Virus record (IMG/VR): IMGVR_UViG_3300025853_000472 | Span: 1 to 29,312 of that record | DNA: 29,312 nucleotides | Reading direction: 5' to 3' (one strand) | Source: a virus | Part shown: in pieces, positions 7,109 to 12,695 of the stretch | Layout: each line of letters starts with the position of its first letter | Position numbering within the stretch: the first letter of the stretch is position 1 | Notes under the pieces: model-generated | The model's database searches: none | What the model saw: only the letters and a program-made list of their open reading frames with translations | Told to the model about the DNA's origin: nothing | Program-made: the position numbers and the translations under genes

Positions 7109-7376
7109 AGGTCTGTGCCAGGATCATCGCGAAGTTCGCGACGTCGGCGGCTTCCTTCCACACGTCCTCCGGTACTCCTTCACGCTGAATCTCTTCGAAC
7201 AGCTCGATCGCCTCTTGCATTAAGCGTTTGAAAGCGTACATGGGCTCCACGTCCTCCCACTTGCCCTTGTGTATGTTCTCGGCCAGCTTGGCCATCTGAA
7301 CCCGGGACAACGCCAGGACGGACTCGTGGTACTCCTCCAGGAGCTGTCGCTTCTCTTTGTACTCGCGTACGTTCAT
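7077..7376 (-). CDS. mazZ: MazG-like nucleotide pyrophosphohydrolase (MazZ)
   Basis: This 99-residue all-alpha protein carries the MazG-family magnesium motif ExxE-(16)-ExxD: E55-A-I-E58 with extra E61/E62, then E75-A-A-D78. The helical context (YAFKRLMQEAIELFEEIQR and WKEAADVANFAMILAQ) fits a dimeric all-alpha NTP pyrophosphohydrolase. In Z-genome phages the MazZ member converts dGTP to dGMP (also acting on GTP), supplying the substrate of PurZ. The ATG overlaps the purZ stop codon (TAATG), so purZ and mazZ are translationally coupled. The clustering, rather than any unique residue, identifies it as MazZ. Confidence 0.82.
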   Translation of the reverse strand: MNVREYKEKRQLLEEYHESVLALSRVQMAKLAENIHKGKWEDVEPMYAFKRLMQEAIELFEEIQREGVPEDVWKEAADVANFAMILAQTYEQQHKQTHE

Positions 7377-8416
7377 TAGATTACCTTCGTGTTTAGATAT
7401 CGTCGTACGTCCTTGACCGAGGGCCCGTAGCCAATGAGGTCCGGGATCTTGATCTCGCTCATCACGCGTGCCAGTTCGCGTAGCTCATTGTCGTACATAT
7501 AATTCCCGAAATTGAGGAACACGTAGTCCGGGCGGACGAGATGATACGCGTACTTGTACTGCTCGAACGAGAACGTGGCCACGCGCCGCACCCGCTTCGT
7601 CACGGTCGTTAGCTCCGGCGATACGCCGATGTCCTCCCAGGAGAGCTCGTCGCTGTCTGGGTAGAATGGACCGCTATGGCCGATCATCTCGCCGCTCTCA
7701 TCGTACACGTGGCCCACCCGGATCGGATAGGTCCGCACCGACATATAAACGTCCCCGAGATAGTAAGGATGGAGCTGGGCGTCCGACAGGGCCTGGCTCA
7801 CGCTGATCTCACGACTCGTGACAAACGGATAGAAACCGCTGTTCACGCCCAGGCCCACGCCCTGTGGTACCTCCATCAATGCGGGCCGCTTCCCGATCTT
7901 GCGTAGCTCATCCCGTAGGTCCAGCGCCGCGATCTTGAATCCATGCTGTTTCAAAATGCGGGACTCCTTAGCTACGTTTCCTCTCCTTGTAATTTTGGCC
8001 GACAGCGACGCACCGGTGCCTTTCATGGTTGAACCATGCTTTGCATAGGATGTCGCGATCTTCTCCTCCCGTCTATGCTCGTCCTCAACGACGGCGGCGT
8101 GTGGATGGATGACCACACGTGTGGGGTCGACGTCGTACTGCGCGCACTCCGAAATCAGCACGAGCGGATCTATGATAGACCCGGCCGTGAGATAGACCGG
8201 CGGTTCCGACCGCGTGCACAGCGCGCTACTCGGGATATGATAGGTGACCATCTTACCCCGGCTGTCGGCGTAATCGACGGTATGTCCGCTGTTGGGCCCG
8301 GCGTTTGTCACGCATAGTCCCAGCGGATCTTCGTATCGGGTAGCCAAGTAGCCTCCGAGGAGGCCCTTGCCCGTGCTCCCGAACTGACCGTCAATAATGA
8401 TATCTAGCTTTTGCAT
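7376..8416 (-). CDS. purZ: PurZ, 2-aminoadenylosuccinate (dSMP) synthase
   Basis: The 346-residue protein is an adenylosuccinate-synthetase homologue, shorter than cellular PurA (~430 aa), as expected for phage PurZ. The GTPase-like start is IIIDGQFGSTGKGL. PurA has a catalytic Asp in GDEGKG at this position; here it is S14, the substitution known in PurZ enzymes that lets dGMP replace IMP. Further conserved blocks are TNAGPNSGHTV, YHIPSS, AGSIIDPLVL, KHGSTMKGTGASLSAK and VPQGVGLGVNSGFYPFVTSR. PurZ joins aspartate to dGMP, and host PurB then releases dZMP. I chose the ATG at 8416 because AAGGAG lies about 8 nt upstream; longer in-frame extensions lie inside the preceding gene. Confidence 0.95.
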   Translation of the reverse strand: MQKLDIIIDGQFGSTGKGLLGGYLATRYEDPLGLCVTNAGPNSGHTVDYADSRGKMVTYHIPSSALCTRSEPPVYLTAGSIIDPLVLISECAQYDVDPTRVVIHPHAAVVEDEHRREEKIATSYAKHGSTMKGTGASLSAKITRRGNVAKESRILKQHGFKIAALDLRDELRKIGKRPALMEVPQGVGLGVNSGFYPFVTSREISVSQALSDAQLHPYYLGDVYMSVRTYPIRVGHVYDESGEMIGHSGPFYPDSDELSWEDIGVSPELTTVTKRVRRVATFSFEQYKYAYHLVRPDYVFLNFGNYMYDNELRELARVMSEIKIPDLIGYGPSVKDVRRYLNTKVI

Positions 8417-8420
8417 AGAA

Positions 8421-8705
8421 TTACTCCTTGTCTTTGTTACGAATATGGTCGGCGACCAGCGTCGCATAGCCAGCGATGTCGACCCAATTATCCAAGATGT
8501 CCGGATCTCCGGCCGTGATCCTGGCCAGCTTCGTCGCGATCATCTCGAACGCTTCTAAATGGACCAAATGCTCGGGTGATCGATCGATGGTCGACCCTCT
8601 CGTCGTAGATTTTATGATCTGGGCTCGTCGCGCCAGACGGCTGAACGATCCATAATCCGATCCTCGCGAGTCGAGCAGATCCTTGAGTGTGTCTTTCTTG
8701 TTCAT
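8421..8705 (-). CDS. DUF6378-like protein, possible MazG relative, 94 aa
   Basis: The protein carries the pattern of phage DUF6378 proteins. An N-terminal SRGSDYGSFSRLARRAQIIK is followed by a helix with HLVHLEAFEMIATKLARI and the closing NWVDIAGYATLVADHI. The (E)A.EMIA.KL.R...GDPD..DNW.DIAGYA.L signature resembles helical MazG-like folds. The exact metal motif differs from MazZ, so the activity is uncertain. A strong AGGAGG (plus-strand CCTCCT at 8709-8714) precedes the ATG by ~4 nt. The gene directly precedes purZ with a 4-nt gap, so it likely belongs to the nucleotide-metabolism operon. Confidence 0.72.
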   Translation of the reverse strand: MNKKDTLKDLLDSRGSDYGSFSRLARRAQIIKSTTRGSTIDRSPEHLVHLEAFEMIATKLARITAGDPDILDNWVDIAGYATLVADHIRNKDKE

Positions 8706-8724
8706 GATCCTCCTGTGTTTGAGT

Positions 8725-8772
8725 AAAAAGGCGGAGGCCCGCCTATTGCGGCGGGAAAAACGGCGGACCTCC
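8725..8772 (-). terminator. Rho-independent terminator of the small-gene train
   Basis: On the minus strand GGAGGTCCGCC and GGCGGGCCTCC form an outer stem, and an alternative inner stem CCCGCC-GCAATA-GGCGGG is also possible. The structure is followed by GCC and then TTTTT (plus-strand AAAAA at 8725-8729). It sits between the end of the 8816-9163 gene and the strong ribosome-binding site of the DUF6378-like gene. It would separate the small-gene train from the Z cluster. Confidence 0.8.
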
Positions 8773-8815
8773 TATCGCCGAGTGTTAGTCAGCGAATGTT
8801 GTGGCTCGTCCCGGC

Positions 8816-9163
8816 TTACAGCGTGTAGGCGTTATGGAATCCTACTGACTTGATCTCGTCGATCATCGTCATCGTACGTTCGACGTTGTTTTCGGCTAGG
8901 ACGATCAGCGCATGGACGTGATGCTTTGACGCGTAGTCTTGCTGGTCTGCCGCGTCAGCTTGTTTGATGTCCCAGACGAGCTGGCGGATTTCATTGTGGA
9001 TGTACTCGAGCTCGTTGAACTCGGCGATCCCTAGGATTCTTTTAGCCTCATCCTTGACGTGGAACTTCGTGAGCTTTTTCAGCGCGTTCCATTGCGCCGT
9101 CATCGCCTTAAACGTCTTGTCGCTTGCTTTGTCGAGGTGGTAGACTGATGAGAAGTTGTCCAT
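8816..9163 (-). CDS. Hypothetical protein, 115 aa (small-gene train)
   Basis: The protein starts MDNFSSVYHLDKASDKTFKA and is predominantly helical, with AKRILGIAEFNELEYIHNEI and a Gln/Ala/Asp-rich segment (IKQADAADQQDYASKHHVHA). No family is recognised. It has its own promoter-like block (9201-9271) and a leader ending CACCTAAACGGAAAATACC before the ATG, with no classical Shine-Dalgarno. A terminator follows. It is an isolated transcription unit of unknown role, in a genome position typical of early accessory genes. Confidence 0.62.
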   Translation of the reverse strand: MDNFSSVYHLDKASDKTFKAMTAQWNALKKLTKFHVKDEAKRILGIAEFNELEYIHNEIRQLVWDIKQADAADQQDYASKHHVHALIVLAENNVERTMTMIDEIKSVGFHNAYTL

Positions 9164-9200
9164 GGTATTTTCCGTTTAGGTGGTGAAATGGTGGGTTTGT

Positions 9201-9271
9201 CCCCGTTTCTAATGAAAAGATAAGCATTGAGATATATATTGCGCAATATTCTTCACAAAAGCTTCACAGAA
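9201..9271 (-). promoter_or_regulatory. Promoter-like block P1
   Basis: On the minus strand a conserved upstream box GTGAAG...TTGTGAAGAATATTGCGC is followed by 18 variable bases and then TATCTT (plus-strand AAGATA at 9217-9222), followed by TTCATTAGAAACGGGG. The -35-like TTGCGC is at 9241-9246. The same boxes at the same spacing recur at P2, P3 and P4, which is the pattern expected of a promoter. TGTGAAG direct repeats upstream may bind a regulator. Confidence 0.65.
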
Positions 9272-9278
9272 GATATAA

Positions 9279-9300
9279 GGCCCGCCCCGGAGGGCGGACC
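9279..9300 (-). terminator. GC-rich hairpin (terminator-like)
   Basis: On the minus strand GGTCCGCCC and GGGCGGGCC pair around a TCCG tetraloop, with TTATAT following. It lies 8 nt after the stop codon of the 9308-9544 gene and directly before block P1. A long U-run is absent, so termination may be partial or the hairpin may protect the mRNA end. Confidence 0.6.
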
Positions 9301-9307
9301 TGGACTT

Positions 9308-9544
9308 CTAGCCTACCTGGCGATTGTAGCAAACGATCCAGCCAAGATCGGCGTGGTCATATGCGACCCGGACCATCATCGGCTCGTCTCCGGGCTCGAC
9401 CGTTTCCGCGTGGCGCGCCGCCGTCGCTATGGCCTCGTCCATATCGAAAATGAAACAGTCGACCAGTTGGCCGTCTGTCGGATAGTAACCTTTGCCTTCC
9501 GTAACATAGACCGAATAGGTCGTGGGCATCTTACCTAAAATCAT
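9308..9544 (-). CDS. Hypothetical protein, 78 aa (small-gene train)
   Basis: The protein begins MILGKMPTTYSVYVTEGKGY and is acidic with an Ala-rich helix (DEAIATAARHAETVEPGDEP) and a C-terminal strand (DLGWIVCYNRQVG). Strand-helix-strand order suggests a small alpha/beta fold. The ATG is preceded by ATGAGGATG, which offers a GAGG about 5 nt upstream; an internal ATG five codons later is an alternative start. A hairpin lies both before and after the gene. The family and function are not recognised. Confidence 0.6.
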   Translation of the reverse strand: MILGKMPTTYSVYVTEGKGYYPTDGQLVDCFIFDMDEAIATAARHAETVEPGDEPMMVRVAYDHADLGWIVCYNRQVG

Positions 9545-9577
9545 ATCATCCTCATGGGTTTAGGTGGTGGCGGTGGT

Positions 9578-9597
9578 GCCCGCCCCACAGGGCGAGC
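9578..9597 (-). terminator. GC-rich hairpin (terminator-like)
   Basis: On the minus strand GCTCGCCC and GGGCGGGC pair with one mismatch around TGTG. It follows the stop of the 9605-9841 gene by 7 nt. It is a diverged copy of the hairpins at 9279, 10370 and 11001. Confidence 0.5.
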
Positions 9598-9604
9598 GTT
9601 AGGA

Positions 9605-9841
9605 TTATCGGTTCAAGACACTATTCGTTCGGCGAACGATTTCGTGTGTCAGAATTCTCAAATTTGGCGTCAGCACATCCTCGAAATGACCATGCATTGC
9701 GATGATTCCATCGTTAATGTCTTCGAGAGCCAATTCCAATTCGATCTCACGCTTCATACTCTTGTTGACATCGAGAGCCTCGCATACTGCGTTTTCGAGG
9801 TCTTTTAGGTCGCGTAGGGCTTCTATCTTGGTGAAATGCAT
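9605..9841 (-). CDS. Hypothetical helical protein, 78 aa (small-gene train)
   Basis: The protein starts MHFTKIEALRDLKDLENAVC and is an almost continuous series of charged helices (NKSMKREIELELALEDINDG and AMHGHFEDVL). It could form a helical bundle or coiled coil. It has its own promoter-like block (P2) and a CACCTAAACGG leader, with no clear Shine-Dalgarno. No catalytic motif or family is recognised. Confidence 0.6.
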   Translation of the reverse strand: MHFTKIEALRDLKDLENAVCEALDVNKSMKREIELELALEDINDGIIAMHGHFEDVLTPNLRILTHEIVRRTNSVLNR

Positions 9842-9879
9842 TGTCGTTACCGTTTAGGTGGATCGGTGGTGGGGTCTCT

Positions 9880-9949
9880 CCCCGTTTCTAATGAAAAGAT
9901 ACGAATCGGAACCTATGTTGCACAATATTCTTCACAAACGCTTCACAGA
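9880..9949 (-). promoter_or_regulatory. Promoter-like block P2
   Basis: The block has TTGTGC (plus-strand GCACAA at 9920-9925), 18 bases, then TATCTT (9896-9901), with the upstream TGTGAAGCGTTTGTGAAG and downstream TTCATTAGAAACGGGG shared with P1. The upstream gene's TGA stop (9943-9945) is part of the first GTGAAG repeat, so gene end and promoter overlap. Confidence 0.65.
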
Positions 9950-10323
9950 CGAATCATCATGGCCGTCTCCGCTCTGCAAGATCCGGCGGGCAATAGGCCG
10001 ATCTCCTTGTCCTGTCTCCAGGCCCATCCCACGCCAGCATTCTTAAAATCGCCAGTCATATCGTCCAAAGGACGGGTTCGCAAAAATGGGTCGTCGTTCT
10101 CTATCTGCTTAAAATGCAAGGACGAGCACAAGAGATTCGGAACGGGCTCCACTACGTCCGACCCAGGCCGACGCCATATCAAGGTAACGTACTCCTTGTT
10201 CTTAGACATTAGGAAGTAGAGCTCCTTATCGCCCTCGCCTACTCGGGTCCACAGCTTCTTGATCTCGGCGGCGACTTTGACGACGTGTCGGTCGCGGTTC
10301 TTGAAAAAGTAGAAATCTGCCAT
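9943..10323 (-). CDS. Hypothetical protein, 126 aa (small-gene train)
   Basis: The protein starts MADFYFFKNRDRHVVKVAAE and has a strand (KELYFLMSKNKEYVTLIW) followed by a basic turn, then LLCSSLHFKQIENDDPFLRT. The C-terminal part (DFKNAGVGWAWRQDKEIGLL) is aromatic. The composition suits a small soluble alpha/beta protein. Its leader reads ATCTAAACGGACAATACA before the ATG, without a Shine-Dalgarno. It follows a hairpin rather than a promoter block. The stop lies within block P2. The function is unknown. Confidence 0.6.
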   Translation of the reverse strand: MADFYFFKNRDRHVVKVAAEIKKLWTRVGEGDKELYFLMSKNKEYVTLIWRRPGSDVVEPVPNLLCSSLHFKQIENDDPFLRTRPLDDMTGDFKNAGVGWAWRQDKEIGLLPAGSCRAETAMMIRL

Positions 10324-10369
10324 TGTATTGTCCGTTTAGATGGTGGTGGTGGGTTTGTGTCCCTGTGGT

Positions 10370-10389
10370 GCCCGCCCCGGAGGGCGGGC
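10370..10389 (-). terminator. GC-rich hairpin (terminator-like)
   Basis: On the minus strand GCCCGCCC-TCCG-GGGCGGGC is a perfect 8-bp stem with a TCCG loop, 6 nt after the stop of the 10396-10611 gene. There is no U-run. The same sequence recurs at 11001-11020. Confidence 0.6.
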
Positions 10390-10395
10390 CTGGAA

Positions 10396-10611
10396 TTACA
10401 ATCTGGTCCGCGTCCGCTCCCGGTATACGTCGGCGAAAGTCCATGCCTGGTCCTCATAGAATCCCTCTTTCACGGGATTGTGGGTCCGCATGGCGTCGGC
10501 CGCTTCGCGACAATCTCGGATGATGTGCAGTAACTGCTCGATGGTGCAAGCCTCAGCGGCTTTGCGCCATGCTGCGAAATCGGCGTCGGTTGCTGCTTCG
10601 GTCTGTCTCAT
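10396..10611 (-). CDS. Hypothetical protein, 71 aa (small-gene train)
   Basis: The protein starts MRQTEAATDADFAAWRKAAE and is helical and Ala/Glu/Arg-rich (CTIEQLLHIIRDCREAADAM). A middle MRTHNPVKEGFYEDQAWTFA leads to an Arg-rich tail. The pattern resembles small phage proteins with a DCREA-type helix, but no function is known. It is driven by block P3; an ACGAGG motif lies about 8 nt before the ATG. Confidence 0.58.
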   Translation of the reverse strand: MRQTEAATDADFAAWRKAAEACTIEQLLHIIRDCREAADAMRTHNPVKEGFYEDQAWTFADVYRERTRTRL

Positions 10612-10650
10612 GGCGTACCTCGTGGGTCTGGTGGTGATGGTGGGGTCAAT

Positions 10651-10721
10651 CCCCGTTTCTATTGAAAAGATACGAACGACGATAGGTATCGCACAATATC
10701 CTTCACAAACGCTTCACAGAA
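10651..10721 (-). promoter_or_regulatory. Promoter-like block P3
   Basis: TTGTGC (plus-strand GCACAA at 10691-10696), 18 bases, TATCTT (10667-10672). Upstream TGTGAAGCGTTTGTGAAG and downstream AGAAACGGGG match the other blocks, while the spacer sequence is different. It lies just after the stop of the 10724-10969 gene and before the 10396-10611 gene. Confidence 0.65.
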
Positions 10722-10723
10722 GC

Positions 10724-10969
10724 TTACTCGATAGTGGATTTGACCGGGTCTTTCTCCCTGGGATCACATTGGCTGACCGCCTCGTGCGCTCCGGAGGAGA
10801 CCAATGACCAAAACGCCTTGGCCTCGTCGTTCCCAGCCTGGGCCGCCCAGGACGCGTATCGATCGGCCGAGTGGGCATTCTGGGCCTTCCATACAGGAGA
10901 GCATGAATTGATCAAACGTCGCATTGCCTCGACCGAAAACTCCATATAGTCGGTAAAATAAATTTCCAT
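10724..10969 (-). CDS. Hypothetical protein, 81 aa (small-gene train)
   Basis: The protein starts MEIYFTDYMEFSVEAMRRLI and continues with a Trp/Ala-rich helical part (WKAQNAHSADRYASWAAQAG and EAKAFWSLVSSGAHEAV). The end is charged. The aromatic content and Ala/Ser helices suggest a small helical protein. The leader (AACCAGGATAATACAATG) has an AGGA about 9 nt upstream, better than its neighbours. No family is recognised. Confidence 0.58.
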   Translation of the reverse strand: MEIYFTDYMEFSVEAMRRLINSCSPVWKAQNAHSADRYASWAAQAGNDEAKAFWSLVSSGAHEAVSQCDPREKDPVKSTIE

Positions 10970-11000
10970 TGTATTATCCTGGTTGTTGAGTGGGAATGGT

Positions 11001-11020
11001 GCCCGCCCCGGAGGGCGGGC
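11001..11020 (-). terminator. GC-rich hairpin (terminator-like)
   Basis: The minus strand reads GCCCGCCC-TCCG-GGGCGGGC, an 8-bp perfect stem identical to that at 10370-10389. It is 6 nt after the stop of the 11027-11248 gene. Confidence 0.6.
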
Positions 11021-11026
11021 GGTGAT

Positions 11027-11248
11027 TTATGATTCGCGGCTCTCGACTTGCGCCATGTACTCGTCGTATATGGCCTGTAATTGCGGGATGGCGTCCTTTT
11101 TAGTTCGGGCCTTGATCCCGTAGAGCTCGCGGGCGTTCGAAAGGAGAGGCTGTCTGCTTACCTTCAATCCTGTCTCGGCCTCGATCTTGAGGGCGGCGAT
11201 CAGAGTCGCTAATTGGAAGCAGTTGATCCATGTGTATGAAATTCTCAT
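11027..11248 (-). CDS. Hypothetical protein, 73 aa (small-gene train)
   Basis: The protein starts MRISYTWINCFQLATLIAAL and runs into a basic segment (KVSRQPLLSNARELYGIKAR) and a helix (DAIPQLQAIYDEYMAQVE). The first helix is moderately hydrophobic but too short and charged to be a clear membrane segment. The leader has the CACCTAAACGGACAACATA sequence shared with other members of the train. No family is recognised; a small DNA-binding or host-interaction protein is possible but unsupported. Confidence 0.58.
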   Translation of the reverse strand: MRISYTWINCFQLATLIAALKIEAETGLKVSRQPLLSNARELYGIKARTKKDAIPQLQAIYDEYMAQVESRES

Positions 11249-11298
11249 TATGTTGTCCGTTTAGGTGGTGAGATGGTGGTGCTGGTCCTGGCGAGCAA

Positions 11299-11577
11299 TT
11301 ACCACCGCTTAAAGCTGAAGGGCTCGTCAAATTCAGGAGCGTTTTCCTTCATGTACTTCTTGGTGACTCGTTGTGACACGTTCATTAGCGCGACCACGTA
11401 GTCAGCCTTGCGCCATTGAGGTGCTTTCGATAGAACGTTGTCTAGCTCGACCTCGACTGCGGTTGTGCACTCAGCCCACTGTTCTTCGCTGTACCATCCT
11501 CTTAGCCATCTTTTCACGAGGGCTTCGCATTCGGCGGTGGTGATTGCTCTTGGTGCTTCGTCTACGATGTGGATCAT
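11299..11577 (-). CDS. Hypothetical protein, 92 aa (first gene of the train)
   Basis: The protein starts MIHIVDEAPRAITTAECEAL, with VKRWLRGWYSEEQWAECTTA and VALMNVSQRVTKKYMKENAP, and is charged throughout. A longer in-frame form would reach up into block P4 and is rejected. The leader CACCCAAACGGACACCACA precedes the ATG without a Shine-Dalgarno. It is the first gene after P4 and is followed by another train gene with no terminator between. The function is unknown. Confidence 0.6.
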   Translation of the reverse strand: MIHIVDEAPRAITTAECEALVKRWLRGWYSEEQWAECTTAVEVELDNVLSKAPQWRKADYVVALMNVSQRVTKKYMKENAPEFDEPFSFKRW

Positions 11578-11614
11578 TGTGGTGTCCGTTTGGGTGGTAA
11601 GTGGTGGGGCGTGT

Positions 11615-11683
11615 CCCCGTTCTGATAGAAAGATAAGCATTCCGGATTATATGGCACAATATTCTTCACAAACGCTTCACAGG
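11615..11683 (-). promoter_or_regulatory. Promoter-like block P4
   Basis: TTGTGC (plus-strand GCACAA at 11654-11659), 18 bases, TATCTT (11630-11635). It is flanked upstream by TGTGAAGCGTTTGTGAAG and downstream by a slightly diverged TCTATCAGAACGGGG. It is the most upstream block of the train and follows the decayed phosphoesterase gene. Confidence 0.65.
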
Positions 11684-11938
11684 AGCAGCACTATGCGTTG
11701 TATGCCTTGACCGTGAGACCCTCCGCCCTTCCGGGCCTTCCCTCCGCCCAGCACATATCTATCCACACGCCGCCCAGGGCCGCTGGTCCATGTGCTTTGC
11801 GAGAAGACGCCGGTCGCACTCCGGACTGTCGAAATGGACGTCGGAGAGAACCAGCAAGGAGAAGACGCTGTCCTTTGTCGGCTGGTGACTCTTGACCCGG
11901 TGTACAGATGGGTGCAACTGCTCGACGAGCCAGTTCAT
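11677..11938 (-). pseudogene. Decayed metallophosphoesterase (internal deletion and frameshift)
   Basis: The frame from the ATG at 11938, which overlaps the holin stop as ATGA, encodes 59 residues. They include DSVFSLLVLSDVHFDSPECD and RRLLAKHMDQ, a typical calcineurin-like phosphoesterase start with the first metal motif D-x-H (SDVHF). The frame stops at 11759-11761. The +1 frame then reads DRYVLGGGKARKGG and GIQRIVLLL, ending at a TGA inside the GTGAAG repeat of block P4. That is exactly where a neighbouring gene also ends its frame at P2. I read this as N- and C-terminal remnants of a much longer enzyme joined by an out-of-frame deletion. The C-terminal assignment is inference. The short N-terminal peptide might still be made. 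Confidence 0.5.
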
Positions 11939-12372
11939 GGTCTGTCTTGTTGCGATTCGCGAGGGTCCTGCTGTAGCGTTCGTACGATCGCCGGTGCTGT
12001 CTTCTCTATACCTCGGCTGATGACATAACCGCCGATTCCGACTTGCAAGAGATCCCACATATCCTGGGTAATTGCGATCTCCAATAACCCGAGATGGTGC
12101 ATGACCACAAGCACCAAAAATGTGAGCATGGTCACGGGACGCCAGGATCTCTGAATCCAGCTCTCGCCCTTGGCCTCCGCTTCGATTATGGACGCTCTTC
12201 GCTGAACCAGCTCGGCCTCCATTTCCAGGACTCGCGCCGCGAGGGCGAGTCGCACCGATTCCATCTCCGCCCGGATCTTGTCCCGCTCCTCGTCCGACGT
12301 GACCAGCTCGTCGAGACCCGCTACGATCTCGCCAAGTGAATCAAAGATCGTCCGAAAGAGTCCCAGTTTCAT
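11935..12372 (-). CDS. Holin, 3TM family (GTA-type)
   Basis: The 145-residue protein resembles the Holin_3TMs family. The N-terminal half is an amphipathic coiled coil (LDELVTSDEERDKIRAEMES). Next comes WIQRSWRPVTMLTFLVLVVM, the GxxQRxWRPxTM signature, with a membrane segment at ~79-97. A second hydrophobic segment is DMWDLLQVGIGGYVISRGIE (~106-120). Relatives occur in gene transfer agents and temperate phages and open the inner membrane for the endolysin. It starts on an ATGA overlap with the membrane coiled-coil gene and lies directly downstream of the lysozyme, forming a lysis cassette. Confidence 0.8.
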   Translation of the reverse strand: MKLGLFRTIFDSLGEIVAGLDELVTSDEERDKIRAEMESVRLALAARVLEMEAELVQRRASIIEAEAKGESWIQRSWRPVTMLTFLVLVVMHHLGLLEIAITQDMWDLLQVGIGGYVISRGIEKTAPAIVRTLQQDPRESQQDRP

Positions 12373-12695
12373 CTTCTCAGATCACCTCGGTGAATCATCT
12401 GTTCGATGGTCTGGATGGTAGGACCGAACCGGGCGATGAACTCCTTTATTTCATCCAGCCTCGAGATGACATCCTTCATATCGGCGTCGATCCGGTCCAT
12501 GCGCCGCGCCCTCTCCTCTATTACGTCGGTCCTCCTCTCGAGTGATGTCAACCGGTCGTCCTGGCCGCCGTTCTTCGATTCCAGCGCTTGCAACTTGTCG
12601 CGGGTCGACTTGACGAGGATCCCCACCGCCAACATCAACAGCGCGTTGAGTAGCGAGATCATCGCCGATGTATCTATTATACTCTCTTCAACCAT
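12369..12695 (-). CDS. Membrane-anchored coiled-coil protein, lysis-cassette (spanin-like)
   Basis: The 108-residue protein has one N-terminal membrane segment (AMISLLNALLMLAVGILV, residues ~10-28) and then a long coiled coil with KLQALESKNGGQDDRLTSLE and MKDVISRLDEIKEFIARFG. That topology, an N-terminal anchor plus periplasmic coiled coil, is what an inner-membrane spanin or holin accessory shows. It overlaps the lysozyme gene by 19 nt and the holin gene by 4 nt. No lipoprotein partner (outer spanin) is visible inside the same gene, so an accessory holin remains possible. Confidence 0.65.
   Translation of the reverse strand: MVEESIIDTSAMISLLNALLMLAVGILVKSTRDKLQALESKNGGQDDRLTSLERRTDVIEERARRMDRIDADMKDVISRLDEIKEFIARFGPTIQTIEQMIHRGDLRR

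Noticed and set aside
6434-8416. Identity with cyanophage S-2L
   Set aside because: S-2L is recalled to have a much higher GC content and a shorter DatZ; the gene set is shared by many Z-genome phages.
8700-11700. CRISPR array
   Set aside because: The repeats are about 70 bp promoter-like blocks separated by whole genes, not short regular spacers.
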